From Billgrantia saliphila (GTDB lineage Bacteria; Pseudomonadota; Gammaproteobacteria; Pseudomonadales; Halomonadaceae): a stretch of 64,000 nt of DNA. Below, in pieces: positions 25,899 through 35,550 of the stretch. The stretch is from the NCBI RefSeq assembly GCF_002930105.1, contig NZ_PJRN01000001.1:372001-436000 (forward strand), written 5' to 3'. The notes beneath the pieces are model-generated. The model was given only the letters and a program-made list of their open reading frames with translations. It was not told the DNA's origin and did not search any database. Numbering within the stretch: position 1 is the stretch's first letter; each line of letters begins with the position of its first letter. Both the position numbers and the translations under genes were made by a program.

Positions 25899-27038
25899 AT
25901 GAAGCAGATCGGGATGAATCGGGATATGGGGCATATGACCGTATTGGCGAGAGTGCTGCTGGTGCTGGGACTCTTCCTGCTGGCGCTGCCTGCGCAGGCC
26001 GAACGGATCCGAGAGATCGCCAGCTTCGCCGGCGTGCGTGACAACCAGTTGGTCGGCTATGGCCTGGTGGTTGGCCTCGATGGCACCGGCGACCAGACCA
26101 TGCAGGCGCCTTTTACCGGACAAAGCCTGACCAACATGCTGTCGCAACTCGGCATTACTGTGCCGCCGGGCACCAACATGCAGTTGCGCAACGTGGCCGC
26201 GGTGATGGTGACGGCCGACCTGCCTCCTTTCTCGCGTCCGGGGCAGCGCCTCGATGTCAATGTCTCTTCGATCGGCAACGCTCGCAGCCTGCGCGGCGGC
26301 ACGCTGCTGATGACGCCGATGAAGGGCGCCGACGGCGATACCTACGCCATCGCTCAGGGCAATCTTCTGGTGGGTGGGGCCGGCGCTGCGGCGGGCGGCG
26401 CCTCGGTTCAGGTCAATCAGCTGGCCGGTGGCCGCATCGCCGGCGGCGCCATGGTGGAGCGTGAGGTGCCGCTCGACCTGGGCGCCAACGCCGGGCTGCT
26501 CGAACTGGAGCTGAAGCAGGCCGATTTCGGCACCGCGCAGCGCGTGGTGAATGCCATCAACGACGAGTTCGGCCGGCCCGTAGCGGCGGCGATGAACGGT
26601 CGTGTCATTACCCTCGATGGGCCGATGAACGCCAATTCCCGGGTCAACTTCATGGCCCAGGTGGAAAATATCCAAGTCACGCCCACGGAAGCGTCGGCCA
26701 AGGTGGTGTTCAACGCCCGGACGGGTTCGGTCGTCATGAACAGTGCGGTCAAGCTGCACCGTGCGGCGGTGGCCCATGGCAATCTCTCCATCGTGATCGA
26801 TCCGCGGTTCATGGTCAGCCAGCCGGCCCCGTTCGGTGAAGGAGAGACGGTGGTGGTACCCGATACCGAGATCGAGATTCAGGAGCAGGATGCCTATCTG
26901 CGCGTGGTCGAGGGGGCCGACCTGGTGGATGTGGTCAATGCGCTCAATGCGCTTGGCGCCACCCCCAGCGACTTGATGTCCATCCTCGAGGCGCTCAAGG
27001 CTTCCGGCTCGCTGCGCGCCGATCTGGAGATCATCTGA
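25899..27038 (+). CDS. flgI: Flagellar P-ring protein FlgI
   Basis: FlgI forms the periplasmic P ring in the peptidoglycan layer. The protein has a signal peptide ([19 protein letters not shown]) followed by the highly conserved [33 protein letters not shown] region. The ATG at 25899 follows GGGAGG at good spacing, giving 379 residues; the open frame starts 24 bp earlier within the flgH stop. It overlaps flgJ by one base (TGATG). FlgA at 19779 is its chaperone. Confidence 0.95.
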   Translation: MKQIGMNRDMGHMTVLARVLLVLGLFLLALPAQAERIREIASFAGVRDNQLVGYGLVVGLDGTGDQTMQAPFTGQSLTNMLSQLGITVPPGTNMQLRNVAAVMVTADLPPFSRPGQRLDVNVSSIGNARSLRGGTLLMTPMKGADGDTYAIAQGNLLVGGAGAAAGGASVQVNQLAGGRIAGGAMVEREVPLDLGANAGLLELELKQADFGTAQRVVNAINDEFGRPVAAAMNGRVITLDGPMNANSRVNFMAQVENIQVTPTEASAKVVFNARTGSVVMNSAVKLHRAAVAHGNLSIVIDPRFMVSQPAPFGEGETVVVPDTEIEIQEQDAYLRVVEGADLVDVVNALNALGATPSDLMSILEALKASGSLRADLEII

Positions 27039-28159
27039 TGAGCCTGCAGGATGTCAGCGGTCAGTTCGCCCTCGACGTGCAGGGGCTCGAACGTCTCAAG
27101 CATACCGCGCGTCAGGACCCGTCGAGCGGGCTGAATCAGGCCGCCCAGCAGTTCGAGGCACTGTTACTGCAGACGATGTTAAAGAGCATGCGCGATGCCA
27201 GCCCCGGCGATGGGCTGCTCGACAGCCAGCAGACCGAGTTCTACCAGTCGATGCTCGACCAGCAGTGGGCTCAGACCCTGGCCGGTCGAGGTATCGGCCT
27301 GGCCGATCACTTGATGGCTCAGTTGGAACAGCAGACCGGAGTCAGCCGTGCCCAAGGCGGAGTCGCGGATCGTGAGTTGAACGAGTTGATCGCCGGCATA
27401 CCGCGCGGCACGCCGCGCGTGTTGAAGGATGCACTACAGCCCGAGTCGATTCAGGAAGCACCCGATGCAGAGGCCGCACCGCAGGAGGCCCATTCGGTGC
27501 CGGCGCCGGCCAGTTTCCTCGACGAACTCGAGACCATACGGGGCGGTTTCATGACGGCCGTCGAAGCCTCGCCACCGGCATCGACCTCGGTGAGCGGCGC
27601 AGTAACGCTTCCCAGCCAATCCGCACCCACCTCGTCTGGTAATGTCCGGACGACCGATGAGCGAGGCGACCACGTCGAGCGCTTCATGAAACGTCTCGAA
27701 GCGCCCGCCCAGGCGGCGAGTCGTCGCACCGGAGTGCCGGCCGAACTGATCCTGGCGCAGGCGGCGCTGGAAACCGGCTGGGGGCGCCGCGAGATTCCCA
27801 CGGCCGACGGTGGCAACAGCTACAACCTGTTCGGTATCAAGGCGGGTAGTCGCTGGGACGGAAAGACCACGGATGTCACGACTCACGAGTACATCAACGG
27901 CCAGCGCACGCGCATCGTCGATACGTTCAGGGCCTATGAATCCTACGAAGAAGCCTTCACCGACTATGCCCGCCTGATCGGCAACAACCCCCGCTATGCG
28001 GCGGTGACCACTGCCGGCAGCGCCGAGCAGGCCGCTCGTGCCCTGCAGGCGGGAGGCTATGCCACCGACCCCGCCTACGCGGACAAGCTGGTCGCGGTCA
28101 TGGATACCATGGGGCCGATGCAGCAGCGTGGTGATTCCCTGGTCTTCTTCAGCTACTGA
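27038..28159 (+). CDS. flgJ: Rod-capping protein and peptidoglycan hydrolase FlgJ
   Basis: FlgJ caps the rod and opens the cell wall for it. The 373-residue product is the two-domain form: the N-terminal rod-binding domain (about 1-110; QFEALLLQTMLKSMRDASPGDGLLD) and a C-terminal glucosaminidase-type domain (about 215-365; AELILAQAALETGWGRREIP with the catalytic Glu, and NLFGIKAG), joined by a roughly 100-residue Pro/Ala/Ser linker longer than in E. coli. The gene ends the flgB operon; a sigma-28 promoter for flgK starts 16 bp downstream. Confidence 0.96.
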   Translation: MSLQDVSGQFALDVQGLERLKHTARQDPSSGLNQAAQQFEALLLQTMLKSMRDASPGDGLLDSQQTEFYQSMLDQQWAQTLAGRGIGLADHLMAQLEQQTGVSRAQGGVADRELNELIAGIPRGTPRVLKDALQPESIQEAPDAEAAPQEAHSVPAPASFLDELETIRGGFMTAVEASPPASTSVSGAVTLPSQSAPTSSGNVRTTDERGDHVERFMKRLEAPAQAASRRTGVPAELILAQAALETGWGRREIPTADGGNSYNLFGIKAGSRWDGKTTDVTTHEYINGQRTRIVDTFRAYESYEEAFTDYARLIGNNPRYAAVTTAGSAEQAARALQAGGYATDPAYADKLVAVMDTMGPMQQRGDSLVFFSY

Positions 28160-28174
28160 GTCTCGAGAGACCCC

Positions 28175-28201
28175 TAAAGTTCTGACCTGTCAGGCCGATA
28201 A
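28175..28201 (+). promoter_or_regulatory. Sigma-28 promoter of flgKL
   Basis: TAAA (28175-28178), a 15-bp spacer and GCCGATAA (28194-28201) match the FliA consensus exactly. It lies between flgJ and flgK, so the junction proteins are expressed with the late genes in addition to any read-through. Confidence 0.92.
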
Positions 28202-28230
28202 ATCAGGCATTGGCGAAAGGAAACGACACC

Positions 28231-30144
28231 ATGAGCACCATTTTCTCCGTCGGCCTGAGCGGCCTGAATGCCGCCCAGAACGCGCTGAATACGACCAGCA
28301 ACAACATCAGCAACGTTTATACGCCGGGCTACAATCGTGAGCTGACCATTCTTGGGCAGAGTCGTGCCGACGCCGGTGTTCAGGTCAACGATATCCAGCG
28401 GCAGTTCAACCAGTATGTCGCATCCCAGTTGAACGCCGCTTCCAGTTCCTCCAGTGCCCTGGCCACCTACGAGAACCAGATCAGTCAGATCGACAATCTG
28501 CTCGCCGATCGTGAGGCAGGCCTGGCGCCGCTGATGCAGAATTTTTTCTCCTCGCTCGAGGATCTGGCCGGCGCGCCGTCCGATCCGGCGTCGCGTCAGG
28601 GGCTGCTGGGAACGGCCGATACGCTGACGGCCCAGTTCCGTGCCTTCGACGGTTACCTCGAAGACATGCAGAAAGGCATCAACGGCCAGATCAAGGACGA
28701 AGTCACCCAAGTCAACAACATGACCGAGCAGTTGGCGACGTTGAATCGCGAGATCGCACTGTCGCGAGCCCGTAGCGGCGAGGCGCCCAACAGTCTGCTC
28801 AATCAGCGCGATCAACTGGTGGCCGAGCTCAGCGAGCGCATGGACGTTCGCCTCGACATTCAGGATGGCAAGGCCTACAACATCAGTCTGCCCAATGGCC
28901 AGCCATTGGTTTCCGGGACCAATCACTATCGTCTCGAGGCCATGGAAGCGCCCAGTGACCCGCAGCGCACCGTGCTCGGTTATCGCGACTCGGGCGGCAA
29001 CCTGGTGGCGTTGCCGGAGGATACCGTCAAGGGCGGTACCCTGGGCGGCCTGATGACTTTCCGGGCGGAAACTCTCGACAAGACCCAGAATCAGATTGGC
29101 CAATTGGCCGTATCCCTTGCGGTGGGCTTCAACGCCCAGCATCGTCTGGGTCAGGACCTCAACGGCGACCAGGGCGAGGACTTCTTCAGCATTGGTCAGC
29201 CTCGCGCTTATTCGCACCCCCGCAATGCCGGCGGAGTGGAGGTCACGAGCGCCAGTTTCGACAACGCCAACATCGATCAGCTGCGTGCGACCGACTACAC
29301 CATCCGTTTCGATACGGCGGGTGATCCGAAAATAGTGCGCAAGGACAACGGGCAGGCGCTTGGCGCCGGAGAGTTCGATTGGAACTTCGATGGCACCGCG
29401 GGCGAGCTGAGCTTTGGTGGCCTTACCCTGTCCTTCGATGGGCAGCCTGCCGCAGGTGATCGCTACGAGATCCAACCGGTACGACGTGCCGCGGCCGAAA
29501 TGGCATCGAACATTTCCGACCTGGACAAGATCGCCGCCGGCAGTTTCGTGACGGTTGAGGGCGATATGGCCGTCACGGGGCTGCGGGCACAGGAAAATGC
29601 CCTGACGGGAGGGGCCAGCTATGCCCTGGATCTCGCCGATGATGGCAGTCTTTCCGTCGTGCCGGGGGGCGCTCCCGTACTGCGAAATGGCGAGGCGTTC
29701 AATGTGACCACCGACGCGGTAGCGGTGGGCGATACCTTGGAGGTGGATGGCATCGCCTTCAAGATCTCCGCCTTGCCGGCGGCAGGCGAGACTGCCCAGC
29801 TTCAGTTCGGGCTTACATCATCCGGCACCGGCGACAACCGCAATGCGCTGGCGATGCAGAATCTGCAGAACGAGTCGCTGGTGGCGGGCCGCTCCACGCT
29901 GAGCCAGGCCTATGGCGGCATGGTCAGCGATGTCGGCAACCGCACCAATATCGTCAAGGTCAATCTCGATGCGCGCCAGGGGCTCACCGACCAGCTCAAG
30001 GCGGTGCAGCAGTCCGAATCCGGCGTCAACCTGGACGAAGAGGCGGCCAACCTGATCCGCTACCAGCAGTTCTACATGGCCAATGCGCGCGTCATCGACA
30101 CTGCGTCCACGGTCTTCGACACCATTCTCGGCCTGCGTAACTGA
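28231..30144 (+). CDS. flgK: Hook-filament junction protein 1 (FlgK)
   Basis: FlgK joins the hook to the filament and is escorted by FlgN. The 637-residue protein has the N-terminal SVGLSGLNAAQNALNTTSNNISNVYTPGY motif (given here in overlapping parts: SGLNAAQNALNTTSNNI and NVYTPGYNRE) and the flagellin-like C-terminus NLIRYQQFYMANARVIDTAS. AAAGGAA precedes the ATG at 28231; the upstream in-frame ATG at 28210 would start within the sigma-28 leader and lacks a ribosome-binding site. It is cotranscribed with flgL. Confidence 0.96.
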   Translation: MSTIFSVGLSGLNAAQNALNTTSNNISNVYTPGYNRELTILGQSRADAGVQVNDIQRQFNQYVASQLNAASSSSSALATYENQISQIDNLLADREAGLAPLMQNFFSSLEDLAGAPSDPASRQGLLGTADTLTAQFRAFDGYLEDMQKGINGQIKDEVTQVNNMTEQLATLNREIALSRARSGEAPNSLLNQRDQLVAELSERMDVRLDIQDGKAYNISLPNGQPLVSGTNHYRLEAMEAPSDPQRTVLGYRDSGGNLVALPEDTVKGGTLGGLMTFRAETLDKTQNQIGQLAVSLAVGFNAQHRLGQDLNGDQGEDFFSIGQPRAYSHPRNAGGVEVTSASFDNANIDQLRATDYTIRFDTAGDPKIVRKDNGQALGAGEFDWNFDGTAGELSFGGLTLSFDGQPAAGDRYEIQPVRRAAAEMASNISDLDKIAAGSFVTVEGDMAVTGLRAQENALTGGASYALDLADDGSLSVVPGGAPVLRNGEAFNVTTDAVAVGDTLEVDGIAFKISALPAAGETAQLQFGLTSSGTGDNRNALAMQNLQNESLVAGRSTLSQAYGGMVSDVGNRTNIVKVNLDARQGLTDQLKAVQQSESGVNLDEEAANLIRYQQFYMANARVIDTASTVFDTILGLRN

Positions 30145-30164
30145 TTCGAAGGGAGTTCAGTACG

Positions 30165-31442
30165 ATGCGTATCAGCACCGTGACCATGTTCGAGCAGAGC
30201 GTCTCGTCCATGAACCGTCAGCAGGGCGACTTCATGAAGGTCGGCCAGCAGATCGCCAGCGGCCGTCGAGTCGTCAATCCGTCGGACGATCCTCAGGCGG
30301 CCTCCCGCGCGGTGGGCGTCTCCCAGGCGAAGGCGGTAACCGAGCAGTATGCCGATTCGCGGGTCTCGGCCCGCAACTCGCTGGGCCAGGCCGAGAGCGT
30401 TCTCAACAGTGTCAGTGATGCCATCACCAGCGCCAAGACGCTGCTGGTGCAGGCTGCGAGCGATACTCTGAGCGATGTTGATCGGCAATCGGTGGCTTCC
30501 GAGCTGCGCGGCATCTACGAGACGATGATCGGACAGGCCAACGCCACCGACGGCAACGGACGCTACCTGTTCGGTGGTTACAATGACGATGCACCTCCCT
30601 TCGCCCGTACTTCGGGCCAAGGGGTCTCGGGCGTCGAGTACAAGGGCGACGAGAATACCCGTGAGCAGCGCATCGACGCCTCGCGCCTGATGCCGGTAGC
30701 CGATAACGGTAAGTCCATCTTCCAGAGCGTACCCTCCGGCGCTGGTTACGTGGCCCGGGCCGAACGTGCAACGGGCGGTAGCGACATCGGCACCCAGCAG
30801 GGCTACGAGCGCAATGCAGGCTCCGTGACCTTCACCGGCCCCAGCCGCGTGGATCCGGAGGCGCCGGCGTTCGGTGAAGAATTTTCGCTCCAGTTCGTGG
30901 ATGTCGCCGGTGAAATTCGTGTTCAGGTCGACGATCCCACCAACCCCGGCACCCCACTTTACGATGCTGCCTATCATAGCGGCAGGACCATCAGTTTTGG
31001 TGGTGTGAGCATTACGCTCGAGGGTGAGCCGGTGGATGGGGATCAGATCCAGCTGCGCCCGGCCAACGCTGCGGATGCCAACCAGGATCTCTTCAAGTCG
31101 CTGAAGGATGCTATCGATGTCCTGGAAATGGACCAGGGTGGCCTTGACGAGAACCGCGCTCACTTCCGCAATACGCTCAGTTCGGTGATGCGCGAGCTCG
31201 ACAATGGTCTCGACAATGTGCTGACCGTACGCGCCTCGATGGGTGCGCGGCTCAATGAACTCGATGTGGTCGATGCCGTGGGCGGCAACCGCATGAGAAA
31301 CTACGATCAGACACTCTCCGATCTGGTCGATCTCGACTACAACGAGGCAATTTCCGAGTACAGCCTGCGCCAAGTCGGCTTGCAGGCGGCCCAGAAAGCC
31401 TTCGTCGACGTGAAGGGTATGTCGCTGTTCAACTTCCTGTAA
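30165..31442 (+). CDS. flgL: Hook-filament junction protein 3 (FlgL)
   Basis: FlgL is the second junction protein, placed between FlgK and flagellin. The 425-residue product begins MRISTVTMFEQSVSSMNRQQ, has a flagellin-like N-terminal helix (ASGRRVVNPSDDPQAASRAV) and a C-terminal helix pair typical of FlgL (LQAAQKAFVDVKGMSLFNFL). A GGGAG lies before the ATG. It ends the transcript at the terminator 31527-31556. Confidence 0.96.
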   Translation: MRISTVTMFEQSVSSMNRQQGDFMKVGQQIASGRRVVNPSDDPQAASRAVGVSQAKAVTEQYADSRVSARNSLGQAESVLNSVSDAITSAKTLLVQAASDTLSDVDRQSVASELRGIYETMIGQANATDGNGRYLFGGYNDDAPPFARTSGQGVSGVEYKGDENTREQRIDASRLMPVADNGKSIFQSVPSGAGYVARAERATGGSDIGTQQGYERNAGSVTFTGPSRVDPEAPAFGEEFSLQFVDVAGEIRVQVDDPTNPGTPLYDAAYHSGRTISFGGVSITLEGEPVDGDQIQLRPANAADANQDLFKSLKDAIDVLEMDQGGLDENRAHFRNTLSSVMRELDNGLDNVLTVRASMGARLNELDVVDAVGGNRMRNYDQTLSDLVDLDYNEAISEYSLRQVGLQAAQKAFVDVKGMSLFNFL

Positions 31443-31526
31443 ATATGCGGGCAGGATGCCGTCGAAGATAACTCAGTACTCCGGTTCCCTGCAGACCATG
31501 CCGGCCTCCGGCATGGTCTCTTTTCG

Positions 31527-31556
31527 CCGCTCCGGCATGCCGGAGCGGTTTTTTTT
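31527..31556 (+). terminator. Intrinsic terminator after flgL
   Basis: The 22-bp perfect palindrome CCGCTCCGGCATGCCGGAGCGG is followed by eight T on the plus strand. It separates the plus-strand flg genes from the convergent fliR end. Confidence 0.92.
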
Positions 31557-31594
31557 AGGCGGAGGGGCGGCTTGCTTTGCTCTTGGCCTAGCCC

Positions 31595-32389
31595 TCACGC
31601 GGTAAGGGGAGCCATGGCCTCGATGAGCTGATAGAGAAAGTGAATGCCGTTGCTGAAGAGGCGCTGCAGGAAACTGGAAAGATCGGTCATCAGCACCATC
31701 AGCAGGACGAGACCGATGGTAAGCGTCATGGGGAAGCCGATATTGAAAACCGTAAGCTGGGGAGCGGAGCGGTTGAGGATGCCCATGGCCAGATTGAGGA
31801 TCAGTAGCGATCCGACTAGCGGCAATGCCAGTGACATGCCGGCGATGAAGATGGTGCCGCCGTAGCGTACCAGCATCTCGAAGGCCGCCGGATTGAAGGC
31901 ACCGATACCCACGGGCAGGCTGTGAAAGCTCGTTACCAGAGCCTCCAGCACCATCAAATGCCCGCCGAGGGCGAGGAAAAGCAGCAGGGCGATCATGTAG
32001 AGGACACGAGAGAGGATCATCGTGTTGGTGCCGCTGCCGGCGTCGAAGAAGGTGGCAAAGGCCAACCCCATCTGCAGCCCGATGAATTCACCGGCGGCTT
32101 GTATCACTGCGAACACCACATGCATGACCAGGCCGATGGCAATGCCGATCAACATCTGCTCCACCATGATACCGAGCCCGGCCCACGACATGATGGGAAC
32201 ATTCGGCATGGGTGGCAGTACTGGGGCAACGACGATCGCTACCAGCAGCGCGAGACCGAGCTTCGCTTGCCTGGGAACGCTGGAATGACTCCAGAGCGGG
32301 GCAGCGGCGAAGAAGGCGAGGATGCGTACGAAAGGCCACAGCAGGGCTACCAGCCAGCCCTGCAGTTGGGCGAAGGTCACCTCGACCAT
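31595..32389 (-). CDS. fliR: Flagellar export gate protein FliR
   Basis: FliR is an inner-membrane component of the type III export gate, built with FliP and FliQ. The 264-residue protein is strongly hydrophobic, with typical segments GLQMGLAFATFFDAGSGTNT and GMSLALPLVGSLLILNLAMG. It is the last gene of the fliF-fliR minus-strand block. flhB, which usually follows fliR in some lineages, is not here. Confidence 0.96.
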   Translation of the reverse strand: MVEVTFAQLQGWLVALLWPFVRILAFFAAAPLWSHSSVPRQAKLGLALLVAIVVAPVLPPMPNVPIMSWAGLGIMVEQMLIGIAIGLVMHVVFAVIQAAGEFIGLQMGLAFATFFDAGSGTNTMILSRVLYMIALLLFLALGGHLMVLEALVTSFHSLPVGIGAFNPAAFEMLVRYGGTIFIAGMSLALPLVGSLLILNLAMGILNRSAPQLTVFNIGFPMTLTIGLVLLMVLMTDLSSFLQRLFSNGIHFLYQLIEAMAPLTA

Positions 32390-32396
32390 GGGCGGT

Positions 32397-32666
32397 TCAC
32401 ATCAGCATGCCGGGAATGCCGGTGATGAGGTTGCGCGTGAAGTCGGTGATCAGCTTGAGCAGCCAGGGCCCGGCCAGTACCAGCACGGTAAAGACTCCCA
32501 GAATCTTGGGGATGAAGGAGAGTGTCATCTCGTTGATCTGGGTGGCCGCCTGGAACAGGCTGACGATGAGACCCGTCAGCAGGGCGGTGATCAGCAGCGG
32601 TGCAGCCAGGAAGAGGGTAACCCGCATACCCTGGTAGGCGATTGCCATGACCGTTTCCGGTGTCAT
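32397..32666 (-). CDS. fliQ: Flagellar export gate protein FliQ
   Basis: FliQ is an 89-residue protein with two membrane helices, which packs around FliP in the export gate. It shows the family pattern MTPETVMAIAYQGM, LLTGLIVSLFQAATQINEMT and FIPKILGVF. It lies 7 bp before fliR and 65 bp after fliP. Confidence 0.96.
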   Translation of the reverse strand: MTPETVMAIAYQGMRVTLFLAAPLLITALLTGLIVSLFQAATQINEMTLSFIPKILGVFTVLVLAGPWLLKLITDFTRNLITGIPGMLM

Positions 32667-32731
32667 CGTTAACTCCTCGCCACGCCATGAGCGGGCATAT
32701 CGGTGAAGCGGCTCGGCCGCTTGCGCATCGG

Positions 32732-33490
32732 TTAGATGAAGAAACTTTCCGAGAGCGACCCAACGATCAGTTGCCAGCCGTCTACCAGCACGAACAGCAT
32801 CAGCTTGAAGGGCAGCGAGATCGTGGCCGGGGGGACCATCATCATGCCCAGCGACATCAGCGTGCTGGCCACAACTAGATCGATGATCAGGAACGGAATG
32901 AAGATGGTGAAGCCGATCTGGAACGCGGTCTTCAGTTCGCTGGTGACGAAGGAAGGCACCAGGATGCGCAGCGGTACGTCCTCGGGGCCTTGCATCGGGC
33001 CGATGTCACCCAGGCGGGCGAACAGCGCCAGGTCGGTCTCACGGGTCTGTGCCAGCATGAACTCGCGGAACGGCTCCTGGGCCAACGCCAGGAACTCTTC
33101 GAAATTGATCTCTTCGGCGGTCAGCGGTACCCAGGCGGTTTCGTAGACCATGCCGATCACCGGCGACATGATGAAGAACGTCAGGAACAGCGCCAGGCCG
33201 AGCAGCACCTGGTTGGGCGGTGTGGACTGGGTGCCGATGGCGGTGCGCAGCAGGCTGAGCACGATGATGATTCGAGTGAAGCTGGTCATCATCAGCAACG
33301 CTGCCGGCAGGAAGGCCAGCGAGCTGAGCAGCAATAGCGTCTGCAGCGAGAGGGACCACTGCTGGCCGCCGTTGTCGAGCGGTCGGCTGACGATGCCGGG
33401 GAGCTGCTGGGCGAGGGCATCCAGCGGCATCAGCGCCAGTGCCAACGCCGTCAGCAGTGCGAGGGCAATTGATGAAACGCGACGGTTCAT
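32732..33490 (-). CDS. fliP: Flagellar export gate protein FliP
   Basis: FliP is the core of the export gate in the basal body membrane. The 252-residue product has a cleavable signal peptide ([21 protein letters not shown]), then family motifs [38 protein letters not shown] and, near the C-terminus, [20 protein letters not shown]. Its ATG overlaps the fliO stop (ATGA). Confidence 0.97.
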   Translation of the reverse strand: MNRRVSSIALALLTALALALMPLDALAQQLPGIVSRPLDNGGQQWSLSLQTLLLLSSLAFLPAALLMMTSFTRIIIVLSLLRTAIGTQSTPPNQVLLGLALFLTFFIMSPVIGMVYETAWVPLTAEEINFEEFLALAQEPFREFMLAQTRETDLALFARLGDIGPMQGPEDVPLRILVPSFVTSELKTAFQIGFTIFIPFLIIDLVVASTLMSLGMMMVPPATISLPFKLMLFVLVDGWQLIVGSLSESFFI

Positions 33491-33924
33491 GAACTTCCCC
33501 GCCCGGGGCCTCCCAGGCCGGCATTTTGCTTCAGGGCACGGGCGAAGCGCGCGGCGAAGCGCTCTCCCTGCGGCAGCTCGTTGTTCGCTGCACTACCCTG
33601 ATCCGGCGGGGCGGGCAGCTCATGCAGCTTGCCGATCTGGCCATTGCCCACGCCAAGTACCAGCCAGGTGCCCTCGACCTCGACGATCACCAGCCGCTCG
33701 CGGTTACCCAGCGGCGTGCTGGCGACGATCTGCAGGTGCCCGCCGGCGACACGGCGCTGGGGGCCCCAGCGACGCAGAAGTGCCGTGCATACCAGGATGA
33801 TCACGATGACCAGTGCCAGGGCGGCGGCCGTCTTGCCCAGGGTGGCCATGCCCACCAGGCCATCGCCGCCGGCCAGTGCTTCGAGCCCTGCGGCGGAAGT
33901 CTCGGTAGAGGAAGTGTCGCTCAT
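33487..33924 (-). CDS. fliO: Flagellar export protein FliO
   Basis: FliO is a small bitopic membrane protein that helps assemble FliP. The 145-residue protein has one transmembrane segment ([19 protein letters not shown], about residues 31-49) and a cytoplasmic part with the FliO pattern [20 protein letters not shown]. It overlaps fliN upstream (ATGA) and fliP downstream, fixing its identity although the family is poorly conserved. Confidence 0.93.
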   Translation of the reverse strand: MSDTSSTETSAAGLEALAGGDGLVGMATLGKTAAALALVIVIILVCTALLRRWGPQRRVAGGHLQIVASTPLGNRERLVIVEVEGTWLVLGVGNGQIGKLHELPAPPDQGSAANNELPQGERFAARFARALKQNAGLGGPGRGSS

Positions 33925-34496
33925 CGGTTCAGTTTCTGTACCCGCTCGGAGGGGGTGATGATCTCGGTGATACGGATGCCGTACTTATCATCGACCACGA
34001 CCACTTCGCCCTGTGCGATCAGGTAGCCATTGATCAGGATGTCCATCGGTTCGCCGGCCAGGCCATCGAGCTCGACCACCGAGCCTTGGGCGAGCTCCAG
34101 CAACTGCTTGATGGTCAGCTTGGTACGGCCCAATTCCACGGTCAGCTTGACCGGGATGTCCATGATCATTTCCAGGTCGCGTGCGACGCCGCCTTCCTTG
34201 CCCTTGTCGAGAGGGCGGAAGATGCGATCGCCTGCGGATTGCGGCGCCGGTGACGGCGCGCTCGGCGGAGGCGTTTCATCGGCCGCGGCTTCGACGGCTT
34301 CTTGCTCGGCCAGGGCTTCCGCCCAGGGATCGTCGTCGCTCGAACCGCCCGTGGTGGCTTCGGCCGCTTCCTGCTCGGCCATGGCCTCCGCCCAGGGGTC
34401 GTCGTCTGCAGCGGATTCGTCGCTGCTCTGCTCCGACATGGCGGCGGCCCAATCGTCGTCGGAAACGTTCTGATCGGGTTTCTTGGGATCAGTCAT
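33921..34496 (-). CDS. fliN: Flagellar C-ring switch protein FliN with repeat-rich N-terminus
   Basis: FliN sits at the base of the C ring, binding FliM and the FliH-FliI export complex. The C-terminal SpoA domain is typical (LEMIMDIPVKLTVELGRTKL, GEPMDILINGYLIAQGEVVV). The protein is 191 residues, longer than the roughly 137 of E. coli FliN, because of an acidic N-terminus in which DDxW-AxAMxEQ is repeated three times (DDDWAAAMSEQ, DDDPWAEAMAEQEA, DDDPWAEALAEQEA). The ATG at 34496 overlaps the end of fliM by 8 bp. Confidence 0.95.
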   Translation of the reverse strand: MTDPKKPDQNVSDDDWAAAMSEQSSDESAADDDPWAEAMAEQEAAEATTGGSSDDDPWAEALAEQEAVEAAADETPPPSAPSPAPQSAGDRIFRPLDKGKEGGVARDLEMIMDIPVKLTVELGRTKLTIKQLLELAQGSVVELDGLAGEPMDILINGYLIAQGEVVVVDDKYGIRITEIITPSERVQKLNR

Positions 34497-35535
34497 GCTT
34501 GGATTCCTTGGCTTGAGGCGCTGCGCCCTTGATGAAGGCGTCCTTGGACACCGGGTTTTGCGCACCATGATCGATGATGCGGATGACACGCAGCGCGCGC
34601 TGCTCGTGCTGGCTGCCGTAGTCGCACTCCATCACGGGAACGCCATCGACACTTGCGGTAACGGTTTCGGGTAGCTCAAGGGGCAATACGTCGCCTACCT
34701 TGAGCGCCATGACATGCGCGATACAAGTCGGAATGTCGGTAAAGTTGGCTACCAGCTCCACTTCGGAGCGGCGAATCTCGCCGGCCATCCGCTTGGTCCA
34801 AGAGCCGTCATTATCGTGATGACCATCGTTGTGCGGGTTGGCCAGCAGATCGCGGAGCGGCTCGATCATCGAGTAGGGAATGCAGATCTGAAAACTGCTG
34901 GTCAGATTGCCCACCTCGATGTTGAAGTTCGTGTTCACCACGATCTCGTTTGGCGAGTTGGTGATATTGGCGAACTTCGACTGCATTTCCGAACGCAGAT
35001 AATGAATCTGGAGCGGATACACCGATTTCCACGACTCCTCGTAGGCGTCTATGGCCAGATTCAGCAAACGCTGAATGATGCGCTGTTCGGTATTGGTGAA
35101 TTCGCGGCCTTCCGACTTGGTCAGAAAACGCCCATCGCCACCGAACAGGTTATCCACCACCATGAAAACCAGGTTGGGCGGGAACACGATCAACGCCGAA
35201 CCGCGCAGCGGCTTCATGCCGATGATGTTGATATTGGTCGGTACCGGCACGTTGCGAGAGAACTCGCTATAGCTCAGGTAGCGAACAGAATCGACGGTGA
35301 TGTCGGCGCTGCGCCGGAGCAGGTTGAACAGCCCCATGCGGAAGTGCCGCGCGAAGCGCTCGTTGATGATATCCAGCGCCTGAAGGCGCTCGCGGATCAC
35401 GCGGTGCTGGGTCGCCGGATCGTAGGGGCGGACACGAGACTCGTCGCTGCTTCGCGCAACGGGCTCGTCGTCGCCGCTGACTCCCTTGAGGAGGGCGTCG
35501 ATCTCATCCTGCGATAGCAGATCGTCTTGAGACAT
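34489..35535 (-). CDS. fliM: Flagellar motor switch protein FliM
   Basis: FliM is the C-ring protein that binds CheY-P and sets rotation direction. The 348-residue product begins MSQDDLLSQDEIDALLKGVSG, the CheY-P binding segment, and has the CheC-like middle domain (IGMKPLRGSALIVFPPNLVF, FGGDGRF) and the C-terminal SpoA domain (GDVLPLELPETVTASVDGVP). It lies 15 bp after fliL and overlaps fliN. Confidence 0.97.
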   Translation of the reverse strand: MSQDDLLSQDEIDALLKGVSGDDEPVARSSDESRVRPYDPATQHRVIRERLQALDIINERFARHFRMGLFNLLRRSADITVDSVRYLSYSEFSRNVPVPTNINIIGMKPLRGSALIVFPPNLVFMVVDNLFGGDGRFLTKSEGREFTNTEQRIIQRLLNLAIDAYEESWKSVYPLQIHYLRSEMQSKFANITNSPNEIVVNTNFNIEVGNLTSSFQICIPYSMIEPLRDLLANPHNDGHHDNDGSWTKRMAGEIRRSEVELVANFTDIPTCIAHVMALKVGDVLPLELPETVTASVDGVPVMECDYGSQHEQRALRVIRIIDHGAQNPVSKDAFIKGAAPQAKESKHD

Positions 35536-35550
35536 GTGGCCAGGAACCCG

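Noticed and set aside
28174-29475. 433-codon minus-strand ORF opposite flgK
   Set aside because: Shadow of flgK; similar long antisense frames occur opposite flgL, fliG and the CBS-domain gene.
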